Source of the DNA: Puccinia triticina
Lineage: Eukaryota > Basidiomycota > Pucciniomycetes > Pucciniales > Pucciniaceae
Assembly: GCF_026914185.1 (NCBI RefSeq)
Contig: NC_070559.1
Location: 4,624,001 to 4,688,000 of the forward strand
Reading direction: 5' to 3'
Length of the DNA: 64,000 nt
Shown: positions 22,549-33,800 of the stretch, piece by piece
Position numbering within the stretch: position 1 is the first letter of the stretch
How the letters are laid out: each line of letters begins with the position of its first letter
The notes under the pieces: generated by a model
The model's database searches: none
What the model was told of the DNA's origin: nothing
What the model saw: the letters and a program-made list of their open reading frames with translations, nothing else
Program-made: the position numbers and the translations under genes

Positions 22549-22579
22549 GATTCAAACTGCGAGTCAAGATACAATTTTG
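22549..22579. promoter_or_regulatory. Conserved upstream block of the secreted family
   Basis: The sequence around CTGCGAGTCAAGATACAATT, 478-508 bases upstream of the 22,071 start, matches 27 or so of 31 bases with 43,163-43,193 (413-443 upstream of the 42,750 start) and its mirror copy near 44,205-44,235. The intervening promoter DNA is largely diverged, so a regulatory role is plausible. It may alternatively be a chance remnant of the duplication. Confidence 0.45.
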
Positions 22580-22599
22580 TGCACAGCTTTTGCAGCGAG

Positions 22600-24290
22600 C
22601 CAGCTCAGTTGCTCCAAAAAAACGGAAACTCAACACTGTTAGATTGAAAATTATGGCATCGAGTCTCCCCTTGTTTATGTAAGTAATACGGGCCCTACGA
22701 GAGCGATATTCCTCTCTCACCGTATCTCGTCCTTATCTCGTCGAATTGCCTCCTGCATGGCAGCCGAGTCACGATCAACAAATGAGAATATCCGGAAGAC
22801 CCCCAAGCAGAAGGTTTCGTTATCTGAACCACCGCATTAATCTTAAAGATGTGCACACTCTAGCATGCTACTCCGGACTCTCACTGTGATGGGTTGGACT
22901 TTAGTGGCGTGGAAAGCTTGAAGTAAGAGAGGAAAGAATGGTGGATGGTCAGTATTTACAAAGATCTGAAAGACGCACTTTGACACTTCGAACTCAGCGC
23001 AATCTGTGATCAAAGATTGTTGTGACATGTTGGGGCGAACAACTTTTACGGGGGGCACTTTCTTGGGGAGCGGCCCTGACCCCACCGGTGGTGTATGCAG
23101 ATGATGTCTTGCCAGGTCTTGCCGCTCCATCCCTTGGTCCCTTGGAGAGAGGGCCTGGCCAATTTTCACAGAGATCACATGATGAATTCCAGTGTGATCT
23201 TTGATACGACTCCCGGCGCCGCAAGGCCCTCGCTTCAGAGGGCCCAGCTGATGAAGCCTATGTACAGGCTGGTGCAAAGCGGCCACCCTTCGAAGGAGGG
23301 CCTTATCATGTCAACCTGCGAGCGTGGGGCGTGCATGGGCAGGGCAAATGCTGCGCTCCCATTTTCGCCACACCTTGCTGGAGGAAACCCAGCCAAAGAG
23401 ACCGGGACCAAGGCCTGCTTTTCCCCATCTTTCTGCGCTCGACAGACGGCCAGGGTCATCAGGTAACCATGTCCTGAGGCGAAACACGACTCTCTTTCCC
23501 CGGATGCCCCCCATTCGCCCATGGTGGTTCAACAACAGTCGGGTGTTTCCAAGTGGGCTTATATCCACAGGCTACACACATGGATTTGAGTGTTATGTTG
23601 ATGACCACTCACTTAAACAAACAAGAACGGCAGGGATTGGAGCTGGCATGCCGGACTAGGCCTCATGTTTCTGTATGGGCGTCACTTAGGAGCTGTACAA
23701 TCCGAGTGGACAACAATTTGCACAGATATTCGGATTTCATGAGTGATCAAGTGTGATACATACAAGTCGTGCAGTTTCGTTTTTTTTTGGAGAGCTTGCG
23801 GAACGGTTGTTGGTGATGTTCAATCGCAAGGCTAAGGGAGAAAGACCGGCCGAAAAGCGTGTTGTGATTTTGGCTAGGGAGCAGAGGTCCCTACACATAA
23901 GAGGATAGTTGCTCTGCCGGTCTCAGACATCTCAAATCGTCAATGATACTGCAGTTTTCTCCCGACGGCATGGCGATGCGTCAATGCAGAAAAGAGACCT
24001 CCATGCCGCAGCATGAGGCTACCGACAAAATGCTAGCCGGGCCTGGACTCAATCAAGTGATGCATGACACGTGGAGCTCACGTCCTAAGATTTGTACATT
24101 TTTGCAAAACGGCGAGACGTGGAAACTAAATACAGTGCTGTTGAGGATGATGGGCAAGCTAGATGGGGCGGCGACTGTGCAACCAAAGAAGATCGTCCAC
24201 ACACGAGGAATGACTGATCTGGCTCTCATTGATGAAGTACTAACGAATTCGAATACAGGAGGAGGAGGAGAAGGAGGAGTCGAGTTCCCA
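22600..24290. other. Gene-free or unresolved stretch
   Basis: Several moderately long frames occur on both strands (for example 23,095-23,466 plus), but none shows a family signature, consistent splice sites or coding periodicity I can defend. GGA-rich microsatellite at about 24,260-24,280. Confidence 0.35.
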
Positions 24291-24303
24291 CGAGACAACG
24301 ATC

Positions 24304-25126
24304 CTATTGATTGGGGGGATCGGCTGCAGACTGGACGAGTTGTTTCTGGGCGTGGATAGATTGTTCGAGCTCGCTGAGGACATGGCGGAGATTAGCGAGC
24401 CGGACGAGGAGGTCGAGCGAGCGCGAGAAGGCGGACTGGGCGCTCCGGAGCGGCGGGGGCGGGAGGGGAGCGAACTGGAGGATGGGGTTGGGCAGCAGCG
24501 CTCTGGGCTCCTGCCCCCCTTTCTCCGCAGGACTATCCAGGTCGGCCGGCAAGTCTGTCTGCGAGGGAGCGGGCTCTGGTCTCCGCTTGCGAAGACTGCT
24601 CTCGCCGGGCGCGTGATCGGTGGTCTCGGGCGAGCGACGCGCTTCGTAGCGGTTCACAGCCAGCACGAACGGGCCTTGGGCGGCGATCTCCACGGGGTCG
24701 AGCGGATCTGCGTCTCCGGCGCTCGGCTCTGGGCTCTGGATCACTCTTTTCAATGTCTCGTTCAGCACACATCTCTCCGCCTTCGCCCGCAGCGCCTTCG
24801 ACTCACATAGTCTTCGTCGGCAGACGCGAGCTCAGGTCGTAACTGTTGGGGCCCACTCGCGAAGGGCCTAGGACGACTTTGGCCTTGGACAGATCCAAGA
24901 AAGCCTGCCCACAGAATCAAATAAGAACAAGAGCCACATCCGATGAGCATTGGAAACATACCGCTTGGATCTGGGCCTGCAGATCATCGTGGGACTGGTT
25001 GTAGTGGTCGAGCAGGTTGAGATAGGTGAGCAGGTACTGGTCGAGTGCTTGGACGTTGTTGGGTGTGGTTGTGGTCCATTTCTTGGAGAGGCTGCTGGCT
25101 AGCTGGAACCCGGTCGACCTGGCCAT
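24304..25126 (-). CDS. VMA22: V-ATPase assembly factor, Vma22/CCDC115-like
   Basis: Chaperone-like factor of the ER Vma12-Vma22 complex needed to assemble the V0 sector of the vacuolar proton pump. Exon 1 (25126-24962) encodes a helical region, LDQYLLTYLNLLDHYNQSHD then LQAQIQA. After a 57-base intron, AFLDLSKAKVVLGPSRVGPN matches the family's 'G(F/W)xxLAxAxxxxG...VGPxxY' block. The C-terminal part, LRSAQSAFSRSLDLLVRLAN then a coiled helix, aligns with the 'P.SLRxAQxxFxxxLxLxxxxAxL' helix that ends the family. Between them, near 24,805, the frame changes by one base (KTM to ESKALRAKAERC), so there is an indel or an unusual small intron. The start codon lies 133 bases from that of the divergent mL45 gene, suggesting a shared promoter. 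Confidence 0.75.
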
Positions 25127-25259
25127 GCTCGTTGGTGGTAGAAGGGCACTCTCCGCGGGCGAGACTCGGCGGTGCGCAGTGCTCCGCAGCAGCACTGCGG
25201 CGAAGGCGTCCACTGAATCTTCATCAGATTGGGCGCATCCGGGTCGACCGACGACAGCC

Positions 25260-26585
25260 ATGCAGCGCCAAGCGATATCCCAGCTGAGAAGCCACCTGCG
25301 AGCCCACGCCGAGCGAGCCGGACCAGCATGGACGACCCGGAGGCCCCATCGGCTGGACAACTGCCGCTACTCGGCGCTCGCCGCCCCCCGGCCGGCGGTC
25401 TCGAACTCCGAATTCGAGCTCGACATCGAACGCGAGCTCGCCCGTCTGCCGGCTAGGAAAGCCCAGGAAGCGAGGCGCAGACTGCGCAACGAACGCCGCG
25501 CGGAGATCAACGGGGTCAGCACTCCCACATCCATACACCAACCGGCCGGCGGGGTCTGATCCAACCTGTTTTTCTGTTTTCGGGCCCCGCAAAAGCACAG
25601 CAATCGATGGGAAGGAAGGACTCGGTGATGAGTGAGTATGTCTCGCCAGACGAAGGCCCGCTGAGCAAGAGAAGGAGGAGGAGGAGGAGGGCTTGGCTGC
25701 CACTAATCCGCGCCTGCTACGTCCATCGCAGTCCCCTACATCCCGCCCTACGAAGGCCCCTCGCCGGACTCGTCGCGCGGGCTGTGGACGCATCTGAAGG
25801 TCGGATGGCAGAAGAATCGGCTCAAGGAGGCCTGGGGCCAATGGCTCGGCCAGCGCCAATCGTCCGCCGCCCGCTTCCTCTCCTGTGTGTGTTCGTGGGC
25901 GGGTGCTTACTTACTGGTTTCTTCCCTCTTCAGGAAGCAGAACGTCGACTCGGTGCTCTCGCCGGCCAATCCGGCATGGATGACGGAGTTTGTCGACGAG
26001 GCCTACCAGGCCATCGTCCTGGCCCACCAGACGGTCACCACGTGGGTCTTCTTCTTCCGGGATTGCGAGCCTGGTGTGTGTTGAGCCAGCCAGATATCGT
26101 CTGCAGGGGCCAGTTCGAGGACGAGCAGGTGAAGCGATCCCTGCATCCGCTGATGGTCGAGTTCCTGCGCGAGAAGCGCCGGCGACTGCTGGGCTCGTAC
26201 AGCCCGAGCCATCTGATCAGCTGGATGAAGCATCCCCCGCCGGCGCAGGAGAGCGAGCTGGCGGTGGTGGCCATGCGGGCGGCGCCGTTCGACCAGGCCG
26301 GGACGCTCGTCCAGCTCGCCGTCCGGTTCCGCTCGCGCCAGAGCCTCGAGATCCGCGACGAGCGCGGGCTCGTCGTCTTTGGCTCCCACTCCGAGCCCCA
26401 GCCCATCATGGAAGTCAGTCCCCTTTCGTGCCCTTTTTTTTTTGCTTCCCTCTGCTGAGCCTGTTTCTCTCTCTCTCTCTCCCCAGTACTTCGTGTTCCA
26501 GAAGCGGATGGGCCAGGTCGATGAGTCGTTCCGCCTGCTCCAGCAGGTCGACGAGGATCCCAAGCCGGATTGCTTGCCTGTCTAG
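25260..26585 (+). CDS. MRPL45: Mitochondrial large-subunit ribosomal protein mL45 (Tim44-like domain)
   Basis: Mitoribosomal/Mba1-type protein that anchors the ribosome to the inner membrane for insertion of newly made proteins. The N-terminus MQRQAISQLRSHLRAHAERA is Arg-rich without acidic residues, as in a mitochondrial presequence. Later exons by eye (25732-25888, 25934-26041, 26107-26413, 26487-26585) read LWTHLKVGWQKNRLKEAW, ANPAWMTEFVDEAYQAIVLA, HPLMVEFLREKRRRLLG, LVQLAVRFRSRQSLEIRDER and MEYFVFQKRMG. The strand-rich 'VRFRSRQxLEIRDxxGxVVFG' to 'EYFVFQKRM' stretch is the typical end of the Tim44-like fold. The end of exon 1 is uncertain. GTCAGC at 25,515 gives the wrong phase, whereas the non-standard GTCTGA at 25,555 or a one-G indel fits. 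Divergent neighbour: VMA22. Confidence 0.75.
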
Positions 26586-26761
26586 CCTCCCCCCATAACA
26601 AAACTGTGTCCATGACTGCCCTTGTCCCAAGTAATTTAATTAAACAAGCTCGGCTTGGAAGTGTTGCACATGGATCTGCTGTGGCTGAGAGGAGAGCCAG
26701 ATTGGCTGTTCTCCTGTGGGAATGGCTGCTCCTGGAGTGGAGTGGAGGGCGACTAAACAAA

Positions 26762-26850
26762 TACATATTTATTTATTTATTTTATTTTATTTATTTTGTT
26801 TATTTTATTTTATTTATTTATTTTATTTATTTTGTTTATTTGTTTGTTTG
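26762..26850. repeat. TTTAT/TTTGT microsatellite
   Basis: About 90 bases of (TTTAT)n with TTTGT variants directly upstream of the sphingomyelinase start codon. Frames over it are artefacts. Confidence 0.85.
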
Positions 26851-26869
26851 CTGCTCCGCCCTGCCCGCG

Positions 26870-29478
26870 ATGCCCATTCCAGCCACCAACCACCCCAGGA
26901 TGCCCAGCGAACACAGCCCGCTGCTCGCCGCCGCCCAGCCAGCGCCCCCCTGCCGCAAGTTCCCCTCCCGCCAGCGCACCCTCTTCTCCATCCTCTCCAT
27001 CCTCCTCGCCGCCGCCGCCGTCTGGCTCTACAGCCGATCCACCCGCCGCGACCTCGTCGACCAGCTCGCCCACTCGCTCGAGAACCTCTCCACCTGCGCC
27101 TCCTGCCACGCCCTCCTCGTCCCGCTCATCGCCATCGCCCACCTCGGCGACGCCCAGCTGCTCGCCACCCTCGTCGGCTTCTGCACCGGCCTGGGCATCC
27201 AGGACCAGGAGGTCTGTCGCGGCGCACTCGGCGCACAGGCCCCCATCCTCGCCCACTCCCTCCGCTCCATGTCCCTCGCCGGCCCGGCCTCCGTCCTCTT
27301 CTGCGCGAAAACATTCGGCCTCTGCGACGACCCCCCCGTCCGCGACTGGACGGACATCCCCATCCCCCCCCAGAAACACGCCCCCCCACGCCCCCCCCGT
27401 CTAGCAGCTGCCTCCCGAACATCCCACAGCAGACGGAAACCGCTCCAGGTCATCCACATCAGCGACCTGCACATCGACAGGGAATACACAGTCAGTCCTC
27501 TCCTCACCAGGAAAACAACACCCACACACTCAACTGACTCAATATGTATGCAGATCGGAGCCGACGCCAAATGCGCTCGCAATCTGTGCTGTCGGCCCAA
27601 CCAGCCCTCCGACTTGCCCAACAAGACCCAAATACCCGCCGGGCCCTACGGCCACCACAACTGCGACTCGCCCGAATCCTTATACATAAGCATGTTGCGG
27701 GCCTTGCCCGTGTCAGTCAGCCTCTCTCCCCATCCGCGCCCAACAATCATCATCACTGACACCTCCCCGTCCAGTCATGCGCCCAATGCAAGCTTCGCCA
27801 TGCACACAGGCGACATGGTCGACCGTGAGTAGACCGAATCCATTCTTGGACCCCCGCTTCTTTGAACTCACATCGATCCCTCCAGATGCCGTGTGGACCT
27901 CGGTCCGGAAAGAAGTCGAAGACGGAATCCAGCAGGGCCATTCGCAGTACCATACCTATTCAGATGTCCCACTCTACGGGGTCATAGGAAACCAGTAAGC
28001 CACCAGCCAGAGTATCCCCCACTGTTTTTTTTTTTTTTTCCTTAGTAGCCCGTATCTTCTTTCTTCAGTGACGTCGCACCCACGAACTCCTTTCCCCGGA
28101 ACACCACCATCACCACCCTCTCTTCGCAATGGGACATCGAGCTCTTCTCCGACACCTGGGCCCGATGGATCGGGAACTCGAGTGCCAAAGCGCTCCAGGA
28201 GACCTCGGGCTGCTACAGCAGGGTGCATCCAGGCACGAACCTGAAGATCATCTCGCTCAACACCGGGTTTTGGTACAAGGCAGTCAGTCCCCTCCTGCCC
28301 TCAGCCGCACACCCATTCGGCCTACTCTTGACGCTTCCCTCTTCAAAAAAAAAAAACAGAACTTTTGGCTGTACGATTCCGATGAGTTCCAGCCCGACCC
28401 CAACGGCATCCTGGCGTGGTTGATCGGCGAGCTCCAGGACGCCGAGGATCGTGGGCAGAAGGCCTGGATCATCGGCCACCTCTCGCCCGGCAAGGCGGAC
28501 TGTCTGCACGAGCCGAGTCGGTACATCAACCAGATCCTGCGAAGATACAAGCACACCGTACGCTGAAAAAAACACGCATGTATGCCCCTCTACGCCGAGC
28601 TAACTGGCGTGTTTAACTGGCATGTTTTCTGCAGATTGCGGCGATGTTTTATGGCCATACCCACCGCTCGGAATGGGAGATCGTGTACGAGGATCCGCAG
28701 CACCCGACGGCCGAGAGCGCGGTGGGGATAATCTACATCGGGCCGGCGGTGACGCCCGAGTCGGGCAACCCGGCCTTCCGGGTCTACGACGTGGACCCGG
28801 AGAGCTACGCGGTGCTGGACTTCCACGAGATCGTGGCCAACATGAGCTCGCCGTCGTTCCAGAGCCATCCGGAATGGCAGGAGTACTACTCGGCCCGGGC
28901 GGTCTATGGGGCCCTGCTGCACGAGCACGGCATCGAGCCCTTCAAGCACCCGGGCTCGTCCCCGCTCGACGGCGCCTTCTGGCACAAGGTCACCGACGTC
29001 CTCGAGGCCTCCTTCCCGGCCTTCGAGCACTTCTTCCGCCGGCTCAGCCGCGGCGCTCGGCTCCCCGCCGCCCCCAAGCCCTGCTACTCCGGGGAGTGCC
29101 GCAAGAAATGGGTCCACAATCTGCGCTCCTCGCAGAGCGAGTTCAACGAGTATCCCAACCAGGTCGGCCTCCACATCGACGCCCATCCCTCCCCTCCTGT
29201 TGCTGCCCCCGGACAGAGGGGGGACAAACGCAACCCGTTCGGCTTGTTGCCCGACGAGGACGACGGCGAGCATGTGTGCGGCGACCTGGCCAGCTTGTAT
29301 CGCCACGCTAAGGCCCGCATCCCTCACTTGAAATCCAACAACAAGGTCCGTCTCTCTCTCTCCCCCCCCCCTCTCCCTCGTTGCCGCTTGCTCATCGCTG
29401 CTCGCCCGCTTCAAGCTCGTCGTTCCGGAGACGCTGAAGCAGCAGATCCGCGCCGCGCTGCGCCGCCCCCCGGCCCCT
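26870..29478 (+). CDS. Acid sphingomyelinase-like phosphodiesterase (saposin B plus metallophosphoesterase)
   Basis: Hydrolyses sphingomyelin-type phosphodiesters in the vacuole or outside the cell. Eight exons by eye (26870-27490, 27554-27711, 27775-27824, 27886-27994, 28069-28282, 28360-28557, 28635-29345, 29416-29478) give 707 residues in frame. A hydrophobic anchor (TLFSILSILLAAAAVWLYS) at about residues 42-60 suggests a type II membrane or secreted form. The saposin-B-like segment has paired cysteines (STCASCHALL, FCTGLG, CRGAL, FCAKTFGLC). Two-metal phosphoesterase motifs follow in order: VIHISDLHIDREY, MHTGDMVD, GVIGNHD, WIIGHLSPG and YGHTHRSEW. Cysteines in NLCCRPN and CYSGECRKKW match acid sphingomyelinases. 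Intron 1 is 63 bases without stops, so retention would keep frame. All metal ligands appear intact. Another ATG at 26900 is possible. Confidence 0.88.
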
Positions 29479-29479
29479 T

Positions 29480-30880
29480 AGCGCGCATATACCTCCTCCT
29501 CCTCGGCCCCCGTCGCGCCAGAGGAACTGCCGCCCGCCGCCCACTCCCCTTCGTTGTATATCTTGGATGTGTGTGGGGGTTGGGTCGACGGTCTGCCGTG
29601 GTTTCCGCTTCTTGGCTTTCTTAATGTACGGCTGTTTATGTGTTTGTATTATCACGACTACTACTACTACTATTACTACTGCTTCTGCTTGGTGGCGGGT
29701 GGGACGGGGACGGCGGGGAGGCGGAAGACCGCCGGGTGCGGGGTTCCGCCTCCTCTCGTAGCGCACGCATCCCATCTGATACCAGATATCCAGCACACAC
29801 GTCCTTGTACTCTCTTACACCCCTTTCTCAACGCGCCTCGCACGCGAATCCTACATCCCACTTGCGAGGCCTCTCAAAGCCCTTGACGTGTATGCCCAAG
29901 CCCTGGAAGGCTTGGGTAGATGCACGGGAGGAGGCGAGGCTTGTCAGTGCAACTGATCCCCCTTTCTTCGTGCATGAACCCGGGTCCGACAGGGGCTGCA
30001 AACCCCGGCTACCAGCCGCACGCATCTGCCCACACTCGGCCGACGTTTCCTGCTTGTGGGTGGTGGTGGCCCGGCCCTGGTGGCGGCGCCGTGCGAGGAA
30101 AAGAGGCACGGCGGGCCGTGGCTGACACGCTGTCTGTTCTCAGCGCTGCTCCCAGAACACATTCGCGCAGCCTTTTGGTTTTTTTCGGCGGGGGTCTGGG
30201 GGGTCTGCTCCCGCTGGGAGTAGGCTTTGCAGGACTCTGGCTGTGCGTGTGCGGATCACGGGGCAGCCCCGGTCTCTCTGTCTGGCGACTGGGAGGGCCG
30301 GTGGTGTTGGACTGAGGCCCGCTCTGGTTGCCGGGGGCTTTGCCGGAGGGACTGGTCAGGGATTGTTTGCGTGAGGGGAGTTCGGGGGTTGGACCACCAG
30401 ATCTCCGCCTTGGCAACATCGAAGTTTTGGGTGGATGGGAGGTATCCGTCGTCTCCTCTTTAGGACCACGCGCGCTCAGCTTAAGCGGTGGGTTTTTCTT
30501 GTTACATGTTTCAAAAAATATACAATCTGGATAATTGTCACTTATGAAGTGATGTCAAAATGAGGGGTCAAGCATCCGGTTCTCTGAAGACTGACTCTCA
30601 TGCAAACATTGTCACAAAGCATTTCAATAACCCCTAGCTCCCACTTTTTGTGCGCAGAGGACAGGAAAAGTAGCTTGTTTTTTTCAAGTTGGAGGGCGTG
30701 TTCATCTCATCACAATTTTTTTTTCTTGTCTATACTCTTTTCTTAGCTTTGCCACATCAAGCCCCTCTCAGGAAAGGGAGATGATTTATGTCAATATTTC
30801 TAGGTTTTGTGGGGATGGCTGTTTTGTTGTTTGAGTGAGCTTGGACAGCTGTGACAGGCAGGATGTGTGCTGTGTGACAG
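29480..30880. other. Intergenic stretch
   Basis: Contains a CTA-type microsatellite (about 29,655-29,690). A Pro/Ser-rich frame on the minus strand (30,009-30,419) could be coding but has no signature. No gene is called. Confidence 0.35.
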
Positions 30881-33800
30881 TTGGCAGGCAGACTTCCGAG
30901 TTCTCCTCCCCCGAGGGAGACTTCTTCAACTTCCACTTCCCTCATGACCATCACCACCCCAAACACAACAACAACCAAAACAACAACAGCAACAGCAGCA
31001 GCAGCAGCAGCGATGGCCAAGCAGCAGCAGCCCCCCAACTCAGCCACTACCACAACCACCGCATCCACAACCTCAACCTCAACCTCAACCGAATCACTCC
31101 TGCCCACCCCCTCCACACTCACATCCCACTCAGCACTCACCACCCAGCCAGCGAACACCATCCACTTCCCAGCCAGCAAGACCGCAGAACACCACTACCC
31201 AACAAGCATACACTCCACCCACGACGAACACGCCCAGGAAACCACCGCCATGACCCCCGCTCAGAAGATCGCCCGCCAAGTCCGCATCTCATTCTCAATC
31301 ACACCCACACCCACACCCATACCCATACCCATACCCGCCCCATCACCCACCAAGACCACTCCCAACCAGATACCCGAACCCATCTCAGCCTCCGCAATCG
31401 AACCACTCACCCCCGCACAAGCCGTCGCACAGCAGGCCCGTCAGATGGACTCCCACCATCCAGACCAGCCTGCCAAGCCCCACGAAGTGACCGCCAGCCC
31501 GCCAGGACCGTCTCCCGCCCCAGAAACAGCCTCCTTCCGGGTGATCTCTGGGCGCAAGGGACTCCCAGGCGATGGCCAGGACATGATGGCCGTCGTCAGG
31601 CCACCGCTAGAGAACTCTCTCGTACGTCAAACACACACACACACACATACGCGTTGTTGAGACTGGCTGTTTTCATTTTTATAGACACCCGACAAGCCCC
31701 CCGAACCTAAAATCGTAAAACGTACCTCAAAACTGGGCATGGTAGGCCCAAACTCTTCACATATTCCTTCATCGCTTCAGACGCTAACATTACTTTATTC
31801 CTCTTTGCCCCATCAGAGCTCTCAAGTCTCCTCAATACTCTCCGCTTCAACCGATCTCACCCCGTCCATCTCAACCGCCTTTCTCACCCCATCCGCTCCT
31901 ACTAACCCTCCAGCGCTCCCTTCTATCACCAGCCATCTACCCCAGCCTCTCCCACCACCGACCCCCTCTGCACCACCCACATCACCCCCAATCATCCCCG
32001 TTGCGATATTCCCGACTTACAGCGATGACGACGACAATGGCTCATTGGAATACTCCGACGGCAGCCCAGAGGTTGACTCGACAGAACTGGACCCAGAAGA
32101 AGAGACAGACGAGGAAGAAGACTACGACTCGAACCCGCTATACATCGTCCTCTCTACCTCCCTCTCACCTCGACTCAAGAACGCGTATGATTCTGCCAAA
32201 CTCGTCCTGCTGCCCACCCGTAGAGCCCTGCCACTTGATATGCCTCGCAAACTACCTGATCCGACGCTCGAATTTGAATCCGAATGGGAACAATGGATCG
32301 CTGCACACACCTTCGTATCAGCCTCAGATCCCTCTAACCCAGCTTCGGGGAGCAGCCTGACCAAAGATCCGGCAAAGGAAGGCATTGAGTGGGTCGGAAT
32401 CACATCTATGAAGGATAAGAGGGTCAATCTGTATCTGAAACCAGGCACGGGTCTTGCCGAGGTCCGACTAACGTACATCAAACCAGCACCTGTTGTGATA
32501 ACCCCCACTAATAATCTTATTCCGACGTGCAAGTCACCTGAGTCTGCCGCCCTAACCGATTTCTCCCCGATTCGACCCACCCTCGAGAGTGACCCACATC
32601 GGACGATTCGTGCTAAAGCAAGCCCAGAAGATACCGATTACCATTACCATCTGCCCCCCTCCTTTGGAGACCCTTTGACCTCACCACCACCTACGAATAA
32701 TCCCTCCCCTGGAATTTTGATCGAACGACCTCCTCAGCTGGCTGATTCCAAGACCTCGCCAGCTCTTACCACCATCATTCGCTCTCCCTCTACCGCCACC
32801 GAATCATCCCTCGCATTCACTCAATCCTCCTCCGCCGTCTCACGCGCCTCTTCTGAAGGATGGTCAGACATGCCCGTCACACCACCCAATCTGCTCACCT
32901 CCATCGCTCCTCCTTCACGCACCGGGGTTTGCAAGAGCCATCTCTCCAGCACCTTGAAAGGAGTCGAAAGCTCCTTGGATGATCCCAAGCCCGTCCTACC
33001 GTTGGGGCCAGCGTTGACTGCCCCTCTTCTGAATCCGATATCCTTGCCGAGCACGACGGTGACCAAGATCCAGACGGCAAAGATCATCTCGGAAGAAACC
33101 ATGTATCGTTCTCCATCCGTCCTCTCGCAATCGATACCCCCAAAATCGGCCGCTCATGGCCATGAAGCTTCATCCTCTCGCCCCACGCCTTCTGACAGCG
33201 GTTTAGAGTCTGCCCTATCGGGTTCCAAGGCGAAGAAAGGAAAAGAGGTCGAGCAACGGCTTCGATTCAAGGCCCCCAAATGGTTACGTCCAGGAGCTGC
33301 ACAGAAGGAGAAGGAGAAGGAGAAGGAACGGCGCGAGAAGGCTGCAGCTGTCGCCACGGCACGGCTGCGGGAGGAGCAGGATCGGGAACTATCATTGATG
33401 ACGCGTACGGGCACGAAGCTCGAACGAGTCCGGCTGATTAGTCTCAAGAGCCCAGTGATCGAATGTTGGTGGCAAAGCTCGGTGGGCGACGGCGGAGCCG
33501 ACGAAGAAGCCGGCCAGCTGGCCCCAGACGTACAACAGACAACTCAGGAGCCCTGTGAGACCTGCGAGTTCGCCAAGCCGCCTGCGACCGGCGGGATCTT
33601 CCCCTTCCCTCGGGCGCGCACCTCGACGGTGACCTCGGGCACGGAACATCGCAGGACGACGAACCGGAGCTCGACTAGCCTCAGTCAACGCTCGACGCTC
33701 TCGAGCACTTACCACTCCCAATCGATGGGCAGACGGTCCAGTAGCATCCTGCTCCCCGAGGACGACCGCTCTAGTCGGAGGTCCAGCACCAGACGCGAAT

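Noticed and set aside
24307..24810. 167-residue plus-strand frame
   Set aside because: Antisense shadow of the VMA22-like C-terminal exon, which has family motifs on the minus strand.
26810..27624. Long acidic and Gly-rich minus-strand frames
   Set aside because: GC-rich antisense shadow of the sphingomyelinase first exon.
30009..30419. 136-residue Pro/Ser/Arg-rich minus-strand frame
   Set aside because: Low complexity in GC-rich DNA, no motif, no supporting splice structure.
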